A stretch of 64,000 bases of DNA from Aphelocoma coerulescens (lineage: Eukaryota > Chordata > Aves > Passeriformes > Corvidae), in NCBI RefSeq assembly GCF_041296385.1, contig NW_027183519.1, forward strand, positions 186,001 to 250,000. Reading direction: 5' to 3'. Under the pieces are notes generated by a model. The model saw nothing but the letters and a program-made list of their open reading frames with translations, was not told where the DNA came from and made no database searches. Shown in pieces: positions 13,001 through 28,000 of this stretch (within the stretch, counting starts at the first letter, position 1; every line of letters starts with the position of its first letter). The translations under genes and the position numbers were made by a program.

Positions 13001-16000
13001 ATTTTTGCAGGTGCAGGTTGTTGGGGAATACTGTGGATATTGTTATGGCTCATTGAGAATAGTATTTTGAGAATGGGTGTTGTAGCATTCAGCCAATCAT
13101 TCTAGGAGGTGGATGGTCAAAGGACCAATGACCTCCAGCCACTCTTTTGGACCAAAGTATATGAGCTGGTCTGTAAACAAATAAAGGAAGCTATTCTTCC
13201 CTGGAATTATGTCGTGATTCTTGCCGCCGTCCCTGAGGACAACAGCGACAAGAAATTAGCCTTTGCAGAGACACTTTATCTGTCACTTACAATTCAGTAT
13301 TTCTTGGCTCCAGAAAAAGGAATCTTGGCAGAGGTTCGGATGAAGTATCTGATGAGATGGAGCCGAGCGAGTACTGCTGGCTCCGTTCCCAGTCCTGTAG
13401 TGGGGTGAAAATGGAGACAGATTAGGATCTGCTTGAAGCCACTCCGTCCTGCTTCCCTGTTTCAGATCCCTGACTGGATTTGGGCTAGAACCTTTTCTTT
13501 CCCTCGTTAGCCCCCAAAAAGGCAACTTCTGCAGTCATAGCCCTAAACACTTCATGTTAGATGAACAGTTCCTGAGGAACGCAAACCACAACTACAGGAA
13601 TTTGGGGCAAAGAATTGCAGATAGCTGCTCTATTGGCACCAGGCAAACAGAACTTGGAATATGTGCAGTCTGTCAGTCAATGCTAGAACTACAAGGAACA
13701 CACAGATCTGCCGGTGCCATCCTGACAAGGGCTTCTCCCTCTAGGGATACCACCAAGAAGGGACGTGGAGGGACGTGCAAGTTGGAGCTTCAGAGCAAGG
13801 GCTGTGCTTCCAGCCAGCTGCCCACAGCATCCCACCTATGACAACTGAGTTGTGCAGCTCCCCTTCTCTCCCCTCCCTTCCCACAAATCTGAAAAGACAA
13901 CAACATGTGGATCCTCACCTCTGCGTTGTCATCCTCCCTAGTTGGAGTGCTAACAAGACCTCCTGGCGGTTCACTAGAGGGAGCAGAACCAGAAGAACAT
14001 GCAGCCGTCAATTTCACAGTGCACAGAGGGTTACCAAGACATAAAATTGCAGAAATCAGAACATCCCCTTAGTCTCAGTTAGCAACATCCCAGCCCAGAA
14101 ACACAGCCCGTGCAAGAGCTTTAATGTACTGCAAGCATTTCAGTCTGTCGCTATCCATAATGTAAGAAACATTCAAGAATGACTTCCTGAATGGAGAAGG
14201 AAGGTTTCTCCTGGATTTTGCTGGGTTTAGGGCTTTCTTTTCCATTACTTCTCTTCCAGACAGACCATTATGTTCAAGTCAGAATTCTTCAAGCAGAATC
14301 AAGCAAAACCCAAAAGATTGGCAAAATCCTGTGTCAACTGTATATCAGAAATTATGGATGCTGAGAAAGGCTAGCAGAGATATTTTTTGAGCTTTTTGCA
14401 CCCTCTTGTGAAAGTCTCTGTTCTCACGCAAACTAGCTGAGAAACCGTTTGCTATTTTGTAAATTATTTTTGCAGGTGCAGGTTGTTGGGGAATACTGTG
14501 GATATTGTTATGGCTCATTGAGAATAGTATTTTGAGAATGGGTGTTGTAGCATTCAGCCAATCATTCTAGGAGGTGGATGGTCAAAGGACCAATGACCTC
14601 CAGCCACTCTTTTGGACCAAAGTATATGAGCTGGTCTGTAAACAAATAAAGGAAGCTATTCTTCCCTGGAATTATGTCGTGATTCTTGCCGCCGTCCCTG
14701 AGGACAACAGCGACAAGAAATTAGCCTTTGCAGAGACACTTTATCTGTCACTTACAATTCAGTATTTCTTGGCTCCAGAAAAAGGAATCTTGGCAGAGGT
14801 TCGGATGAAGTATCTGATGAGATGGAGCCGAGCGAGTACTGCTGGCTCCGTTCCCAGTCCTGTAGTGGGGTGAAAATGGAGACAGATTAGGATCTGCTTG
14901 AAGCCACTCCGTCCTGCTTCCCTGTTTCAGATCCCTGACTGGATTTGGGCTAGAACCTTTTCTTTCCCTCGTTAGCCCCCAAAAAGGCAACTTCTGCAGT
15001 CATAGCCCTAAACACTTCATGTTAGATGAACAGTTCCTGAGGAACGCAAACCACAACTACAGGAATTTGGGGCAAAGAATTGCAGATAGCTGCTCTATTG
15101 GCACCAGGCAAACAGAACTTGGAATATGTGCAGTCTGTCAGTCAATGCTAGAACTACAAGGAACACACAGATCTGCCGGTGCCATCCTGACAAGGGCTTC
15201 TCCCTCTAGGGATACCACCAAGAAGGGACGTGGAGGGACGTGCAAGTTGGAGCTTCAGAGCAAGGGCTGTGCTTCCAGCCAGCTGCCCACAGCATCCCAC
15301 CTATGACAACTGAGTTGTGCAGCTCCCCTTCTCTCCCCTCCCTTCCCACAAATCTGAAAAGACAACAACATGTGGATCCTCACCTCTGTGTTGTCATCCT
15401 CCCTAGTTGGAGTGCTAACAAGACCTCCTGGCGGTTCACTAGAGGGAGCAGAACCAGAAGAACATGCAGCCGTCAATTTCACAGTGCACAGAGGGTTACC
15501 AAGACATAAAATTGCAGAAATCAGAACATCCCCTTAGTCTCAGTTAGCAACATCCCAGCCCAGAAACACAGCCCGTGCAAGAGCTTTAATGTACTGCAAG
15601 CATTTCAGTCTGTCGCTATCCATAATGTAAGAAACATTCAAGAATGACTTCCTGAATGGAGAAGGAAGGTTTCTCCTGGATTTTGCTGGGTTTAGGGCTT
15701 TCTTTTCCATTACTTCTCTTCCAGACAGACCACTATGTTCAAGTCAGAATTCTTCAAGCAGAATCAAGCAAAACCCAAAAGATTGGCAAAATCCTGTGTC
15801 AACTGTATATCAGAAATTATGGATGCTGAGAAAGGCTAGCAGAGATATTTTTTGAGCTTTTTGCACCCTCTTGTGAAAGTCTCTGTTCTCACGCAAACTA
15901 GCTGAGAAACCGTTTGCTATTTTGTAAATTATTTTTGCAGGTGCAGGTTGTTGGGGAATACTGTGGATATTGTTATGGCTCATTGAGAATAGTATTTTGA

Positions 16001-19000
16001 GAATGGGTGTTGTAGCATTCAGCCAATCATTCTAGGAGGTGGATGGTCAAAGGACCAATGACCTCCAGCCACTCTTTTGGACCAAAGTATATGAGCTGGT
16101 CTGTAAACAAATAAAGGAAGCTATTCTTCCCTGGAATTATGTCGTGATTCTTGCCGCCGTCCCTGAGGACAACAGCGACAAGAAATTAGCCTTTGCAGAG
16201 ACACTTTATCTGTCACTTACAATTCAGTATTTCTTGGCTCCAGAAAAAGGAATCTTGGCAGAGGTTCGGATGAAGTATCTGATGAGATGGAGCCGAGCGA
16301 GTACTGCTGGCTCCGTTCCCAGTCCTGTAGTGGGGTGAAAATGGAGACAGATTAGGATCTGCTTGAAGCCACTCCGTCCTGCTTCCCTGTTTCAGATCCC
16401 TGACTGGATTTGGGCTAGAACCTTTTCTTTCCCTCGTTAGCCCCCAAAAAGGCAACTTCTGCAGTCATAGCCCTAAACACTTCATGTTAGATGAACAGTT
16501 CCTGAGGAACGCAAACCACAACTACAGGAATTTGGGGCAAAGAATTGCAGATAGCTGCTCTATTGGCACCAGGCAAACAGAACTTGGAATATGTGCAGTC
16601 TGTCAGTCAATGCTAGAACTACAAGGAACACACAGATCTGCCGGTGCCATCCTGACAAGGGCTTCTCCCTCTAGGGATACCACCAAGAAGGGACGTGGAG
16701 GGACGTGCAAGTTGGAGCTTCAGAGCAAGGGCTGTGCTTCCAGCCAGCTGCCCACAGCATCCCACCTATGACAACTGAGTTGTGCAGCTCCCCTTCTCTC
16801 CCCTCCCTTCCCACAAATCTGAAAAGACAACAACATGTGGATCCTCACCTCTGCGTTGTCATCCTCCCTAGTTGGAGTGCTAACAAGACCTCCTGGCGGT
16901 TCACTAGAGGGAGCAGAACCAGAAGAACATGCAGCCGTCAATTTCACAGTGCACAGAGGGTTACCAAGACATAAAATTGCAGAAATCAGAACATCCCCTT
17001 AGTCTCAGTTAGCAACATCCCAGCCCAGAAACACAGCCCGTGCAAGAGCTTTAATGTACTGCAAGCATTTCAGTCTGTCGCTATCCATAATGTAAGAAAC
17101 ATTCAAGAATGACTTCCTGAATGAAGAAGGAAGGTTTCTCCTGGATTTTGCTGGGTTTAGGGCTTTCTTTTCCATTACTTCTCTTCCAGACAGACCACTA
17201 TGTTCAAGTCAGAATTCTTCAAGCAGAATCAAGCAAAACCCAAAAGATTGGCAAAATCCTGTGTCAACTGTATATCAGAAATTATGGATGCTGAGAAAGG
17301 CTGGCAGAGATATTTTTCGAGCTTTTTGCACCCTCTTGTGAAAGTCTCTGTTCTCACGCAAACTAGCTGAGAAACCGTTTGCTATTTTGTAAATTATTTT
17401 TGCAGGTGCAGGTTGTTGGGGAATACTGTGGATATTGTTATGGCTCATTGAGAATAGTATTTTGAGAATGGGTGTTGTAGCATTCAGCCAATCATTCTAG
17501 GAGGTGGATGGTCAAAGGACCAATGACCTCCAGCCACTCTTTTGGACCAAAGTATATGAGCTGGTCTGTAAACAAATAAAGGAAGCTATTCTTCCCTGGA
17601 ATTATGTCGTGATTCTTGCCGCCGTCCCTGAGGACAACAGCGACAAGAAATTAGCCTTTGCAGAGACACTTTATCTGTCACTTACAATTCAGTATTTCTT
17701 GGCTCCAGAAAAAGGAATCTTGGCAGAGGTTCGGATGAAGTATCTGATGAGATGGAGCCGAGCGAGTACTGCTGGCTCCGTTCCCAGTCCTGTAGTGGGG
17801 TGAAAATGGAGACAGATTAGGATCTGCTTGAAGCCACTCCGTCCTGCTTCCCTGTTTCAGATCCCTGACTGGATTTGGGCTAGAACCTTTTCTTTCCCTC
17901 GTTAGCCCCCAAAAAGGCAACTTCTGCAGTCATAGCCCTAAACACTTCATGTTAGATGAACAGTTCCTGAGGAACGCAAACCACAACTACAGGAATTTGG
18001 GGCAAAGAATTGCAGATAGCTGCTCTATTGGCACCAGGCAAACAGAACTTGGAATATGTGCAGTCTGTCAGTCAATGCTAGAACTACAAGGAACACACAG
18101 ATCTGCCGGTGCCATCCTGACAAGGGCTTCTCCCTCTAGGGATACCACCAAGAAGGGACGTGGAGGGACGTGCAAGTTGGAGCTTCAGAGCAAGGGCTGT
18201 GCTTCCAGCCAGCTGCCCACAGCATCCCACCTATGACAACTGAGTTGTGCAGCTCCCCTTCTCTCCCCTCCCTTCCCACAAATCTGAAAAGACAACAACA
18301 TGTGGATCCTCACCTCTGCGTTGTCATCCTCCCTAGTTGGAGTGCTAACAAGACCTCCTGGCGGTTCACTAGAGGGAGCAGAACCAGAAGAACATGCAGC
18401 CGTCAATTTCACAGTGCACAGAGGGTTACCAAGACATAAAATTGCAGAAATCAGAACATCCCCTTAGTCTCAGTTAGCAACATCCCAGCCCAGAAACACA
18501 GCCCGTGCAAGAGCTTTAATGTACTGCAAGCATTTCAGTCTGTCGCTATCCATAATGTAAGAAACATTCAAGAATGACTTCCTGAATGGAGAAGGAAGGT
18601 TTCTCCTGGATTTTGCTGGGTTTAGGGCTTTCTTTTCCATTACTTCTCTTCCAGACAGACCACTATGTTCAAGTCAGAATTCTTCAAGCAGAATCAAGCA
18701 AAACCCAAAAGATTGGCAAAATCCTGTGTCAACTGTATATCAGAAATTATGGATGCTGAGAAAGGCTAGCAGAGATATTTTTTGAGCTTTTTGCACCCTC
18801 TTGTGAAAGTCTCTGTTCTCACGCAAACTAGCTGAGAAACCGTTTGCTATTTTGTAAATTATTTTTGCAGGTGCAGGTTGTTGGGGAATACTGTGGATAT
18901 TGTTATGGCTCATTGAGAATAGTATTTTGAGAATGGGTGTTGTAGCATTCAGCCAATCATTCTAGGAGGTGGATGGTCAAAGGACCAATGACCTCCAGCC

Positions 19001-22000
19001 ACTCTTTTGGACCAAAGTATATGAGCTGGTCTGTAAACAAATAAAGGAAGCTATTCTTCCCTGGAATTATGTCGTGATTCTTGCCGCCGTCCCTGAGGAC
19101 AACAGCGACAAGAAATTAGCCTTTGCAGAGACACTTTATCTGTCACTTACAATTCAGTATTTCTTGGCTCCAGAAAAAGGAATCTTGGCAGAGGTTCGGA
19201 TGAAGTATCTGATGAGATGGAGCCGAGCGAGTACTGCTGGCTCCGTTCCCAGTCCTGTAGTGGGGTGAAAATGGAGACAGATTAGGATCTGCTTGAAGCC
19301 ACTCCGTCCTGCTTCCCTGTTTCAGATCCCTGACTGGATTTGGGCTAGAACCTTTTCTTTCCCTCGTTAGCCCCCAAAAAGGCAACTTCTGCAGTCATAG
19401 CCCTAAACACTTCATGTTAGATGAACAGTTCCTGAGGAACGCAAACCACAACTACAGGAATTTGGGGCAAAGAATTGCAGATAGCTGCTCTATTGGCACC
19501 AGGCAAACAGAACTTGGAATATGTGCAGTCTGTCAGTCAATGCTAGAACTACAAGGAACACACAGATCTGCCGGTGCCATCCTGACAAGGGCTTCTCCCT
19601 CTAGGGATACCACCAAGAAGGGACGTGGAGGGACGTGCAAGTTGGAGCTTCAGAGCAAGGGCTGTGCTTCCAGCCAGCTGCCCACAGCATCCCACCTATG
19701 ACAACTGAGTTGTGCAGCTCCCCTTCTCTCCCCTCCCTTCCCACAAATCTGAAAAGACAACAACATGTGGATCCTCACCTCTGCGTTGTCATCCTCCCTA
19801 GTTGGAGTGCTAACAAGACCTCCTGGCGGTTCACTAGAGGGAGCAGAACCAGAAGAACATGCAGCCGTCAATTTCACAGTGCACAGAGGGTTACCAAGAC
19901 ATAAAATTGCAGAAATCAGAACATCCCCTTAGTCTCAGTTAGCAACATCCCAGCCCAGAAACACAGCCCGTGCAAGAGCTTTAATGTACTGCAAGCATTT
20001 CAGTCTGTCGCTATCCATAATGTAAGAAACATTCAAGAATGACTTCCTGAATGGAGAAGGAAGGTTTCTCCTGGATTTTGCTGGGTTTAGGGCTTTCTTT
20101 TCCATTACTTCTCTTCCAGACAGACCACTATGTTCAAGTCAGAATTCTTCAAGCAGAATCAAGCAAAACCCAAAAGATTGGCAAAATCCTGTGTCAACTG
20201 TATATCAGAAATTATGGATGCTGAGAAAGGCTAGCAGAGATATTTTTTGAGCTTTTTGCACCCTCTTGTGAAAGTCTCTGTTCTCACGCAAACTAGCTGA
20301 GAAACCGTTTGCTATTTTGTAAATTATTTTTGCAGGTGCAGGTTGTTGGGGAATACTGTGGATATTGTTATGGCTCATTGAGAATAGTATTTTGAGAATG
20401 GGTGTTGTAGCATTCAGCCAATCATTCTAGGAGGTGGATGGTCAAAGGACCAATGACCTCCAGCCACTCTTTTGGACCAAAGTATATGAGCTGGTCTGTA
20501 AACAAATAAAGGAAGCTATTCTTCCCTGGAATTATGTCGTGATTCTTGCCGCCGTCCCTGAGGACAACAGCGACAAGAAATTAGCCTTTGCAGAGACACT
20601 TTATCTGTCACTTACAATTCAGTATTTCTTGGCTCCAGAAAAAGGAATCTTGGCAGAGGTTCGGATGAAGTATCTGATGAGATGGAGCCGAGCGAGTACT
20701 GCTGGCTCCGTTCCCAGTCCTGTAGTGGGGTGAAAATGGAGACAGATTAGGATCTGCTTGAAGCCACTCCGTCCTGCTTCCCTGTTTCAGATCCCTGACT
20801 GGATTTGGGCTAGAACCTTTTCTTTCCCTCGTTAGCCCCCAAAAAGGCAACTTCTGCAGTCATAGCCCTAAACACTTCATGTTAGATGAACAGTTCCTGA
20901 GGAACGCAAACCACAACTACAGGAATTTGGGGCAAAGAATTGCAGATAGCTGCTCTATTGGCACCAGGCAAACAGAACTTGGAATATGTGCAGTCTGTCA
21001 GTCAATGCTAGAACTACAAGGAACACACAGATCTGCCGGTGCCATCCTGACAAGGGCTTCTCCCTCTAGGGATACCACCAAGAAGGGACGTGGAGGGACG
21101 TGCAAGTTGGAGCTTCAGAGCAAGGGCTGTGCTTCCAGCCAGCTGCCCACAGCATCCCACCTATGACAACTGAGTTGTGCAGCTCCCCTTCTCTCCCCTC
21201 CCTTCCCACAAATCTGAAAAGACAACAACATGTGGATCCTCACCTCTGCGTTGTCATCCTCCCTAGTTGGAGTGCTAACAAGACCTCCTGGCGGTTCACT
21301 AGAGGGAGCAGAACCAGAAGAACATGCAGCCGTCAATTTCACAGTGCACAGAGGGTTACCAAGACATAAAATTGCAGAAATCAGAACATCCCCTTAGTCT
21401 CAGTTAGCAACATCCCAGCCCAGAAACGCAGCCCGTGCAAGAGCTTTAATGTACTGCAAGCATTTCAGTCTGTCGCTATCCATAATGTAAGAAACATTCA
21501 AGAATGACTTCCTGAATGGAGAAGGAAGGTTTCTCCTGGATTTTGCTGGGTTTAGGGCTTTCTTTTCCATTACTTCTCTTCCAGACAGACCACTATGTTC
21601 AAGTCAGAATTCTTCAAGCAGAATCAAGCAAAACCCAAAAGATTGGCAAAATCCTGTGTCAACTGTATATCAGAAATTATGGATGCTGAGAAAGGCTAGC
21701 AGAGATATTTTTTGAGCTTTTTGCACCCTCTTGTGAAAGTCTCTGTTCTCACGCAAACTAGCTGAGAAACCGTTTGCTATTTTGTAAATTATTTTTGCAG
21801 GTGCAGGTTGTTGGGGAATACTGTGGATATTGTTATGGCTCATTGAGAATAGTATTTTGAGAATGGGTGTTGTAGCATTCAGCCAATCATTCTAGGAGGT
21901 GGATGGTCAAAGGACCAATGACCTCCAGCCACTCTTTTGGACCAAAGTATATGAGCTGGTCTGTAAACAAATAAAGGAAGCTATTCTTCCCTGGAATTAT

Positions 22001-25000
22001 GTCGTGATTCTTGCCGCCGTCCCTGAGGACAACAGCGACAAGAAATTAGCCTTTGCAGAGACACTTTATCTGTCACTTACAATTCAGTATTTCTTGGCTC
22101 CAGAAAAAGGAATCTTGGCAGAGGTTCGGATGAAGTATCTGATGAGATGGAGCCGAGCGAGTACTGCTGGCTCCGTTCCCAGTCCTGTAGTGGGGTGAAA
22201 ATGGAGACAGATTAGGATCTGCTTGAAGCCACTCCGTCCTGCTTCCCTGTTTCAGATCCCTGACTGGATTTGGGCTAGAACCTTTTCTTTCCCTCGTTAG
22301 CCCCCAAAAAGGCAACTTCTGCAGTCATAGCCCTAAACACTTCATGTTAGATGAACAGTTCCTGAGGAACGCAAACCACAACTACAGGAATTTGGGGCAA
22401 AGAATTGCAGATAGCTGCTCTATTGGCACCAGGCAAACAGAACTTGGAATATGTGCAGTCTGTCAGTCAATGCTAGAACTACAAGGAACACACAGATCTG
22501 CCGGTGCCATCCTGACAAGGGCTTCTCCCTCTAGGGATACCACCAAGAAGGGACGTGGAGGGACGTGCAAGTTGGAGCTTCAGAGCAAGGGCTGTGCTTC
22601 CAGCCAGCTGCCCACAGCATCCCACCTATGACAACTGAGTTGTGCAGCTCCCCTTCTCTCCCCTCCCTTCCCACAAATCTGAAAAGACAACAACATGTGG
22701 ATCCTCACCTCTGCGTTGTCATCCTCCCTAGTTGGAGTGCTAACAAGACCTCCTGGCGGTTCACTAGAGGGAGCAGAACCAGAAGAACATGCAGCCGTCA
22801 ATTTCACAGTGCACAGAGGGTTACCAAGACATAAAATTGCAGAAATCAGAACACCCCCTTAGTCTCAGTTAGCAACATCCCAGCCCAGAAACACAGCCCG
22901 TGCAAGAGCTTTAATGTACTGCAAGCATTTCAGTCTGTCGCTATCCATAATGTAAGAAACATTCAAGAATGACTTCCTGAATGGAGAAGGAAGGTTTCTC
23001 CTGGATTTTGCTGGGTTTAGGGCTTTCTTTTCCATTACTTCTCTTCCAGACAGACCACTATGTTCAAGTCAGAATTCTTCAAGCAGAATCAAGCAAAACC
23101 CAAAAGATTGGCAAAATCCTGTGTCAACTGTATATCAGAAATTATGGATGCTGAGAAAGGCTAGCAGAGATATTTTTTGAGCTTTTTGCACCCTCTTGTG
23201 AAAGTCTCTGTTCTCACGCAAACTAGCTGAGAAACCGTTTGCTATTTTGTAAATTATTTTTGCAGGTGCAGGTTGTTGGGGAATACTGTGGATATTGTTA
23301 TGGCTCATTGAGAATAGTATTTTGAGAATGGGTGTTGTAGCATTCAGCCAATCATTCTAGGAGGTGGATGGTCAAAGGACCAATGACCTCCAGCCACTCT
23401 TTTGGACCAAAGTATATGAGCTGGTCTGTAAACAAATAAAGGAAGCTATTCTTCCCCGGAATTATGTCGTGATTCTTGCCACCGTCCCTGAGGACAACAG
23501 CGACAAGAAATTAGCCTTTGCAGAGACACTTTATCTGTCACTTACAATTCAGTATTTCTTGGCTCCAGAAAAAGGAATCTTGGCAGAGGTTCGGATGAAG
23601 TATCTGATGAGATGGAGCCGAGCGAGTACTGCTGGCTCCGTTCCCAGTCCTGTAGTGGGGTGAAAATGGAGACAGATTAGGATCTGCTTGAAGCCACTCC
23701 GTCCTGCTTCCCTGTTTCAGATCCCTGACTGGATTTGGGCTAGAACCTTTTCTTTCCCTCGTTAGCCCCCAAAAAGGCAACTTCTGCAGTCATAGCCCTA
23801 AACACTTCATGTTAGATGAACAGTTCCTGAGGAACGCAAACCACAACTACAGGAATTTGGGGCAAAGAATTGCAGATAGCTGCTCTATTGGCACCAGGCA
23901 AACAGAACTTGGAATATGTGCAGTCTGTCAGTCAATGCTAGAACTACAAGGAACACACAGATCTGCCGGTGCCATCCTGACAAGGGCTTCTCCCTCTAGG
24001 GATACCACCAAGAAGGGACGTGGAGGGACGTGCAAGTTGGAGCTTCAGAGCAAGGGCTGTGCTTCCAGCCAGCTGCCCACAGCATCCCACCTATGACAAC
24101 TGAGTTGTGCAGCTCCCCTTCTCTCCCCTCCCTTCCCACAAATCTGAAAAGACAACAACATGTGGATCCTCACCTCTGCGTTGTCATCCTCCCTAGTTGG
24201 AGTGCTAACAAGACCTCCTGGCGGTTCACTAGAGGGAGCAGAACCAGAAGAACATGCAGCCGTCAATTTCACAGTGCACAGAGGGTTACCAAGACATAAA
24301 ATTGCAGAAATCAGAACATCCCCTTAGTCTCAGTTAGCAACATCCCAGCCCAGAAACACAGCCCGTGCAAGAGCTTTAATGTACTGCAAGCATTTCAGTC
24401 TGTCGCTATCCATAATGTAAGAAACATTCAAGAATGACTTCCTGAATGGAGAAGGAAGGTTTCTCCTGGATTTTGCTGGGTTTAGGGCTTTCTTTTCCAT
24501 TACTTCTCTTCCAGACAGACCACTATGTTCAAGTCAGAATTCTTCAAGCAGAATCAAGCAAAACCCAAAAGATTGGCAAAATCCTGTGTCAACTGTATAT
24601 CAGAAATTATGGATGCTGAGAAAGGCTAGCAGAGATATTTTTTGAGCTTTTTGCACCCTCTTGTGAAAGTCTCTGTTCTCACGCAAACTAGCTGAGAAAC
24701 CGTTTGCTATTTTGTAAATTATTTTTGCAGGTGCAGGTTGTTGGGGAATACTGTGGATATTGTTATGGCTCATTGAGAATAGTATTTTGAGAATGGGTGT
24801 TGTAGCATTCAGCCAATCATTCTAGGAGGTGGATGGTCAAAGGACCAATGACCTCCAGCCACTCTTTTGGACCAAAGTATATGAGCTGGTCTGTAAACAA
24901 ATAAAGGAAGCTATTCTTCCCCGGAATTATGTCGTGATTCTTGCCACCGTCCCTGAGGACAACAGCGACAAGAAATTAGCCTTTGCAGAGACACTTTATC

Positions 25001-28000
25001 TGTCACTTACAATTCAGTATTTCTTGGCTCCAGAAAAAGGAATCTTGGCAGAGGTTCGGATGAAGTATCTGATGAGATGGAGCCGAGCGAGTACTGCTGG
25101 CTCCGTTCCCAGTCCTGTAGTGGGGTGAAAATGGAGACAGATTAGGATCTGCTTGAAGCCACTCCGTCCTGCTTCCCTGTTTCAGATCCCTGACTGGATT
25201 TGGGCTAGAACCTTTTCTTTCCCTCGTTAGCCCCCAAAAAGGCAACTTCTGCAGTCATAGCCCTAAACACTTCATGTTAGATGAACAGTTCCTGAGGAAC
25301 GCAAACCACAACTACAGGAATTTGGGGCAAAGAATTGCAGATAGCTGCTCTATTGGCACCAGGCAAACAGAACTTGGAATATGTGCAGTCTGTCAGTCAA
25401 TGCTAGAACTACAAGGAACACACAGATCTGCCGGTGCCATCCTGACAAGGGCTTCTCCCTCTAGGGATACCACCAAGAAGGGACGTGGAGGGACGTGCAA
25501 GTTGGAGCTTCAGAGCAAGGGCTGTGCTTCCAGCCAGCTGCCCACAGCATCCCACCTATGACAACTGAGTTGTGCAGCTCCCCTTCTCTCCCCTCCCTTC
25601 CCACAAATCTGAAAAGACAACAACATGTGGATCCTCACCTCTGCGTTGTCATCCTCCCTAGTTGGAGTGCTAACAAGACCTCCTGGCGGTTCACTAGAGG
25701 GAGCAGAACCAGAAGAACATGCAGCCGTCAATTTCACAGTGCACAGAGGGTTACCAAGACATAAAATTGCAGAAATCAGAACACCCCCTTAGTCTCAGTT
25801 AGCAACATCCCAGCCCAGAAACACAGCCCGTGCAAGAGCTTTAATGTACTGCAAGCATTTCAGTCTGTCGCTATCCATAATGTAAGAAACATTCAAGAAT
25901 GACTTCCTGAATGGAGAAGGAAGGTTTCTCCTGGATTTTGCTGGGTTTAGGGCTTTCTTTTCCATTACTTCTCTTCCAGACAGACCACTATGTTCAAGTC
26001 AGAATTCTTCAAGCAGAATCAAGCAAAACCCAAAAGATTGGCAAAATCCTGTGTCAACTGTATATCAGAAATTATGGATGCTGAGAAAGGCTAGCAGAGA
26101 TATTTTTTGAGCTTTTTGCACCCTCTTGTGAAAGTCTCTGTTCTCACGCAAACTAGCTGAGAAACCGTTTGCTATTTTGTAAATTATTTTTGCAGGTGCA
26201 GGTTGTTGGGGAATACTGTGGATATTGTTATGGCTCATTGAGAATAGTATTTTGAGAATGGGTGTTGTAGCATTCAGCCAATCATTCTAGGAGGTGGATG
26301 GTCAAAGGACCAATGACCTCCAGCCACTCTTTTGGACCAAAGTATATGAGCTGGTCTGTAAACAAATAAAGGAAGCTATTCTTCCCTGGAATTATGTCGT
26401 GATTCTTGCCGCCGTCCCTGAGGACAACAGCGACAAGAAATTAGCCTTTGCAGAGACACTTTATCTGTCACTTACAATTCAGTATTTCTTGGCTCCAGAA
26501 AAAGGAATCTTGGCAGAGGTTCGGATGAAGTATCTGATGAGATGGAGCCGAGCGAGTACTGCTGGCTCCGTTCCCAGTCCTGTAGTGGGGTGAAAATGGA
26601 GACAGATTAGGATCTGCTTGAAGCCACTCCGTCCTGCTTCCCTGTTTCAGATCCCTGACTGGATTTGGGCTAGAACCTTTTCTTTCCCTCGTTAGCCCCC
26701 AAAAAGGCAACTTCTGCAGTCATAGCCCTAAACACTTCATGTTAGATGAACAGTTCCTGAGGAACGCAAACCACAACTACAGGAATTTGGGGCAAAGAAT
26801 TGCAGATAGCTGCTCTATTGGCACCAGGCAAACAGAACTTGGAATATGTGCAGTCTGTCAGTCAATGCTAGAACTACAAGGAACACACAGATCTGCCGGT
26901 GCCATCCTGACAAGGGCTTCTCCCTCTAGGGATACCACCAAGAAGGGACGTGGAGGGACGTGCAAGTTGGAGCTTCAGAGCAAGGGCTGTGCTTCCAGCC
27001 AGCTGCCCACAGCATCCCACCTATGACAACTGAGTTGTGCAGCTCCCCTTCTCTCCCCTCCCTTCCCACAAATCTGAAAAGACAACAACATGTGGATCCT
27101 CACCTCTGCGTTGTCATCCTCCCTAGTTGGAGTGCTAACAAGACCTCCTGGCGGTTCACTAGAGGGAGCAGAACCAGAAGAACATGCAGCCGTCAATTTC
27201 ACAGTGCACAGAGGGTTACCAAGACATAAAATTGCAGAAATCAGAACATCCCCTTAGTCTCAGTTAGCAACATCCCAGCCCAGAAACACAGCCCGTGCAA
27301 GAGCTTTAATGTACTGCAAGCATTTCAGTCTGTCGCTATCCATAATGTAAGAAACATTCAAGAATGACTTCCTGAATGGAGAAGGAAGGTTTCTCCTGGA
27401 TTTTGCTGGGTTTAGGGCTTTCTTTTCCATTACTTCTCTTCCAGACAGACCACTATGTTCAAGTCAGAATTCTTCAAGCAGAATCAAGCAAAACCCAAAA
27501 GATTGGCAAAATCCTGTGTCAACTGTATATCAGAAATTATGGATGCTGAGAAAGGCTAGCAGAGATATTTTTTGAGCTTTTTGCACCCTCTTGTGAAAGT
27601 CTCTGTTCTCACGCAAACTAGCTGAGAAACCGTTTGCTATTTTGTAAATTATTTTTGCAGGTGCAGGTTGTTGGGGAATACTGTGGATATTGTTATGGCT
27701 CATTGAGAATAGTATTTTGAGAATGGGTGTTGTAGCATTCAGCCAATCATTCTAGGAGGTGGATGGTCAAAGGACCAATGACCTCCAGCCACTCTTTTGG
27801 ACCAAAGTATATGAGCTGGTCTGTAAACAAATAAAGGAAGCTATTCTTCCCCGGAATTATGTCGTGATTCTTGCCGCCGTCCCTGAGGACAACAGCGACA
27901 AGAAATTAGCCTTTGCAGAGACACTTTATCTGTCACTTACAATTCAGTATTTCTTGGCTCCAGAAAAAGGAATCTTGGCAGAGGTTCGGATGAAGTATCT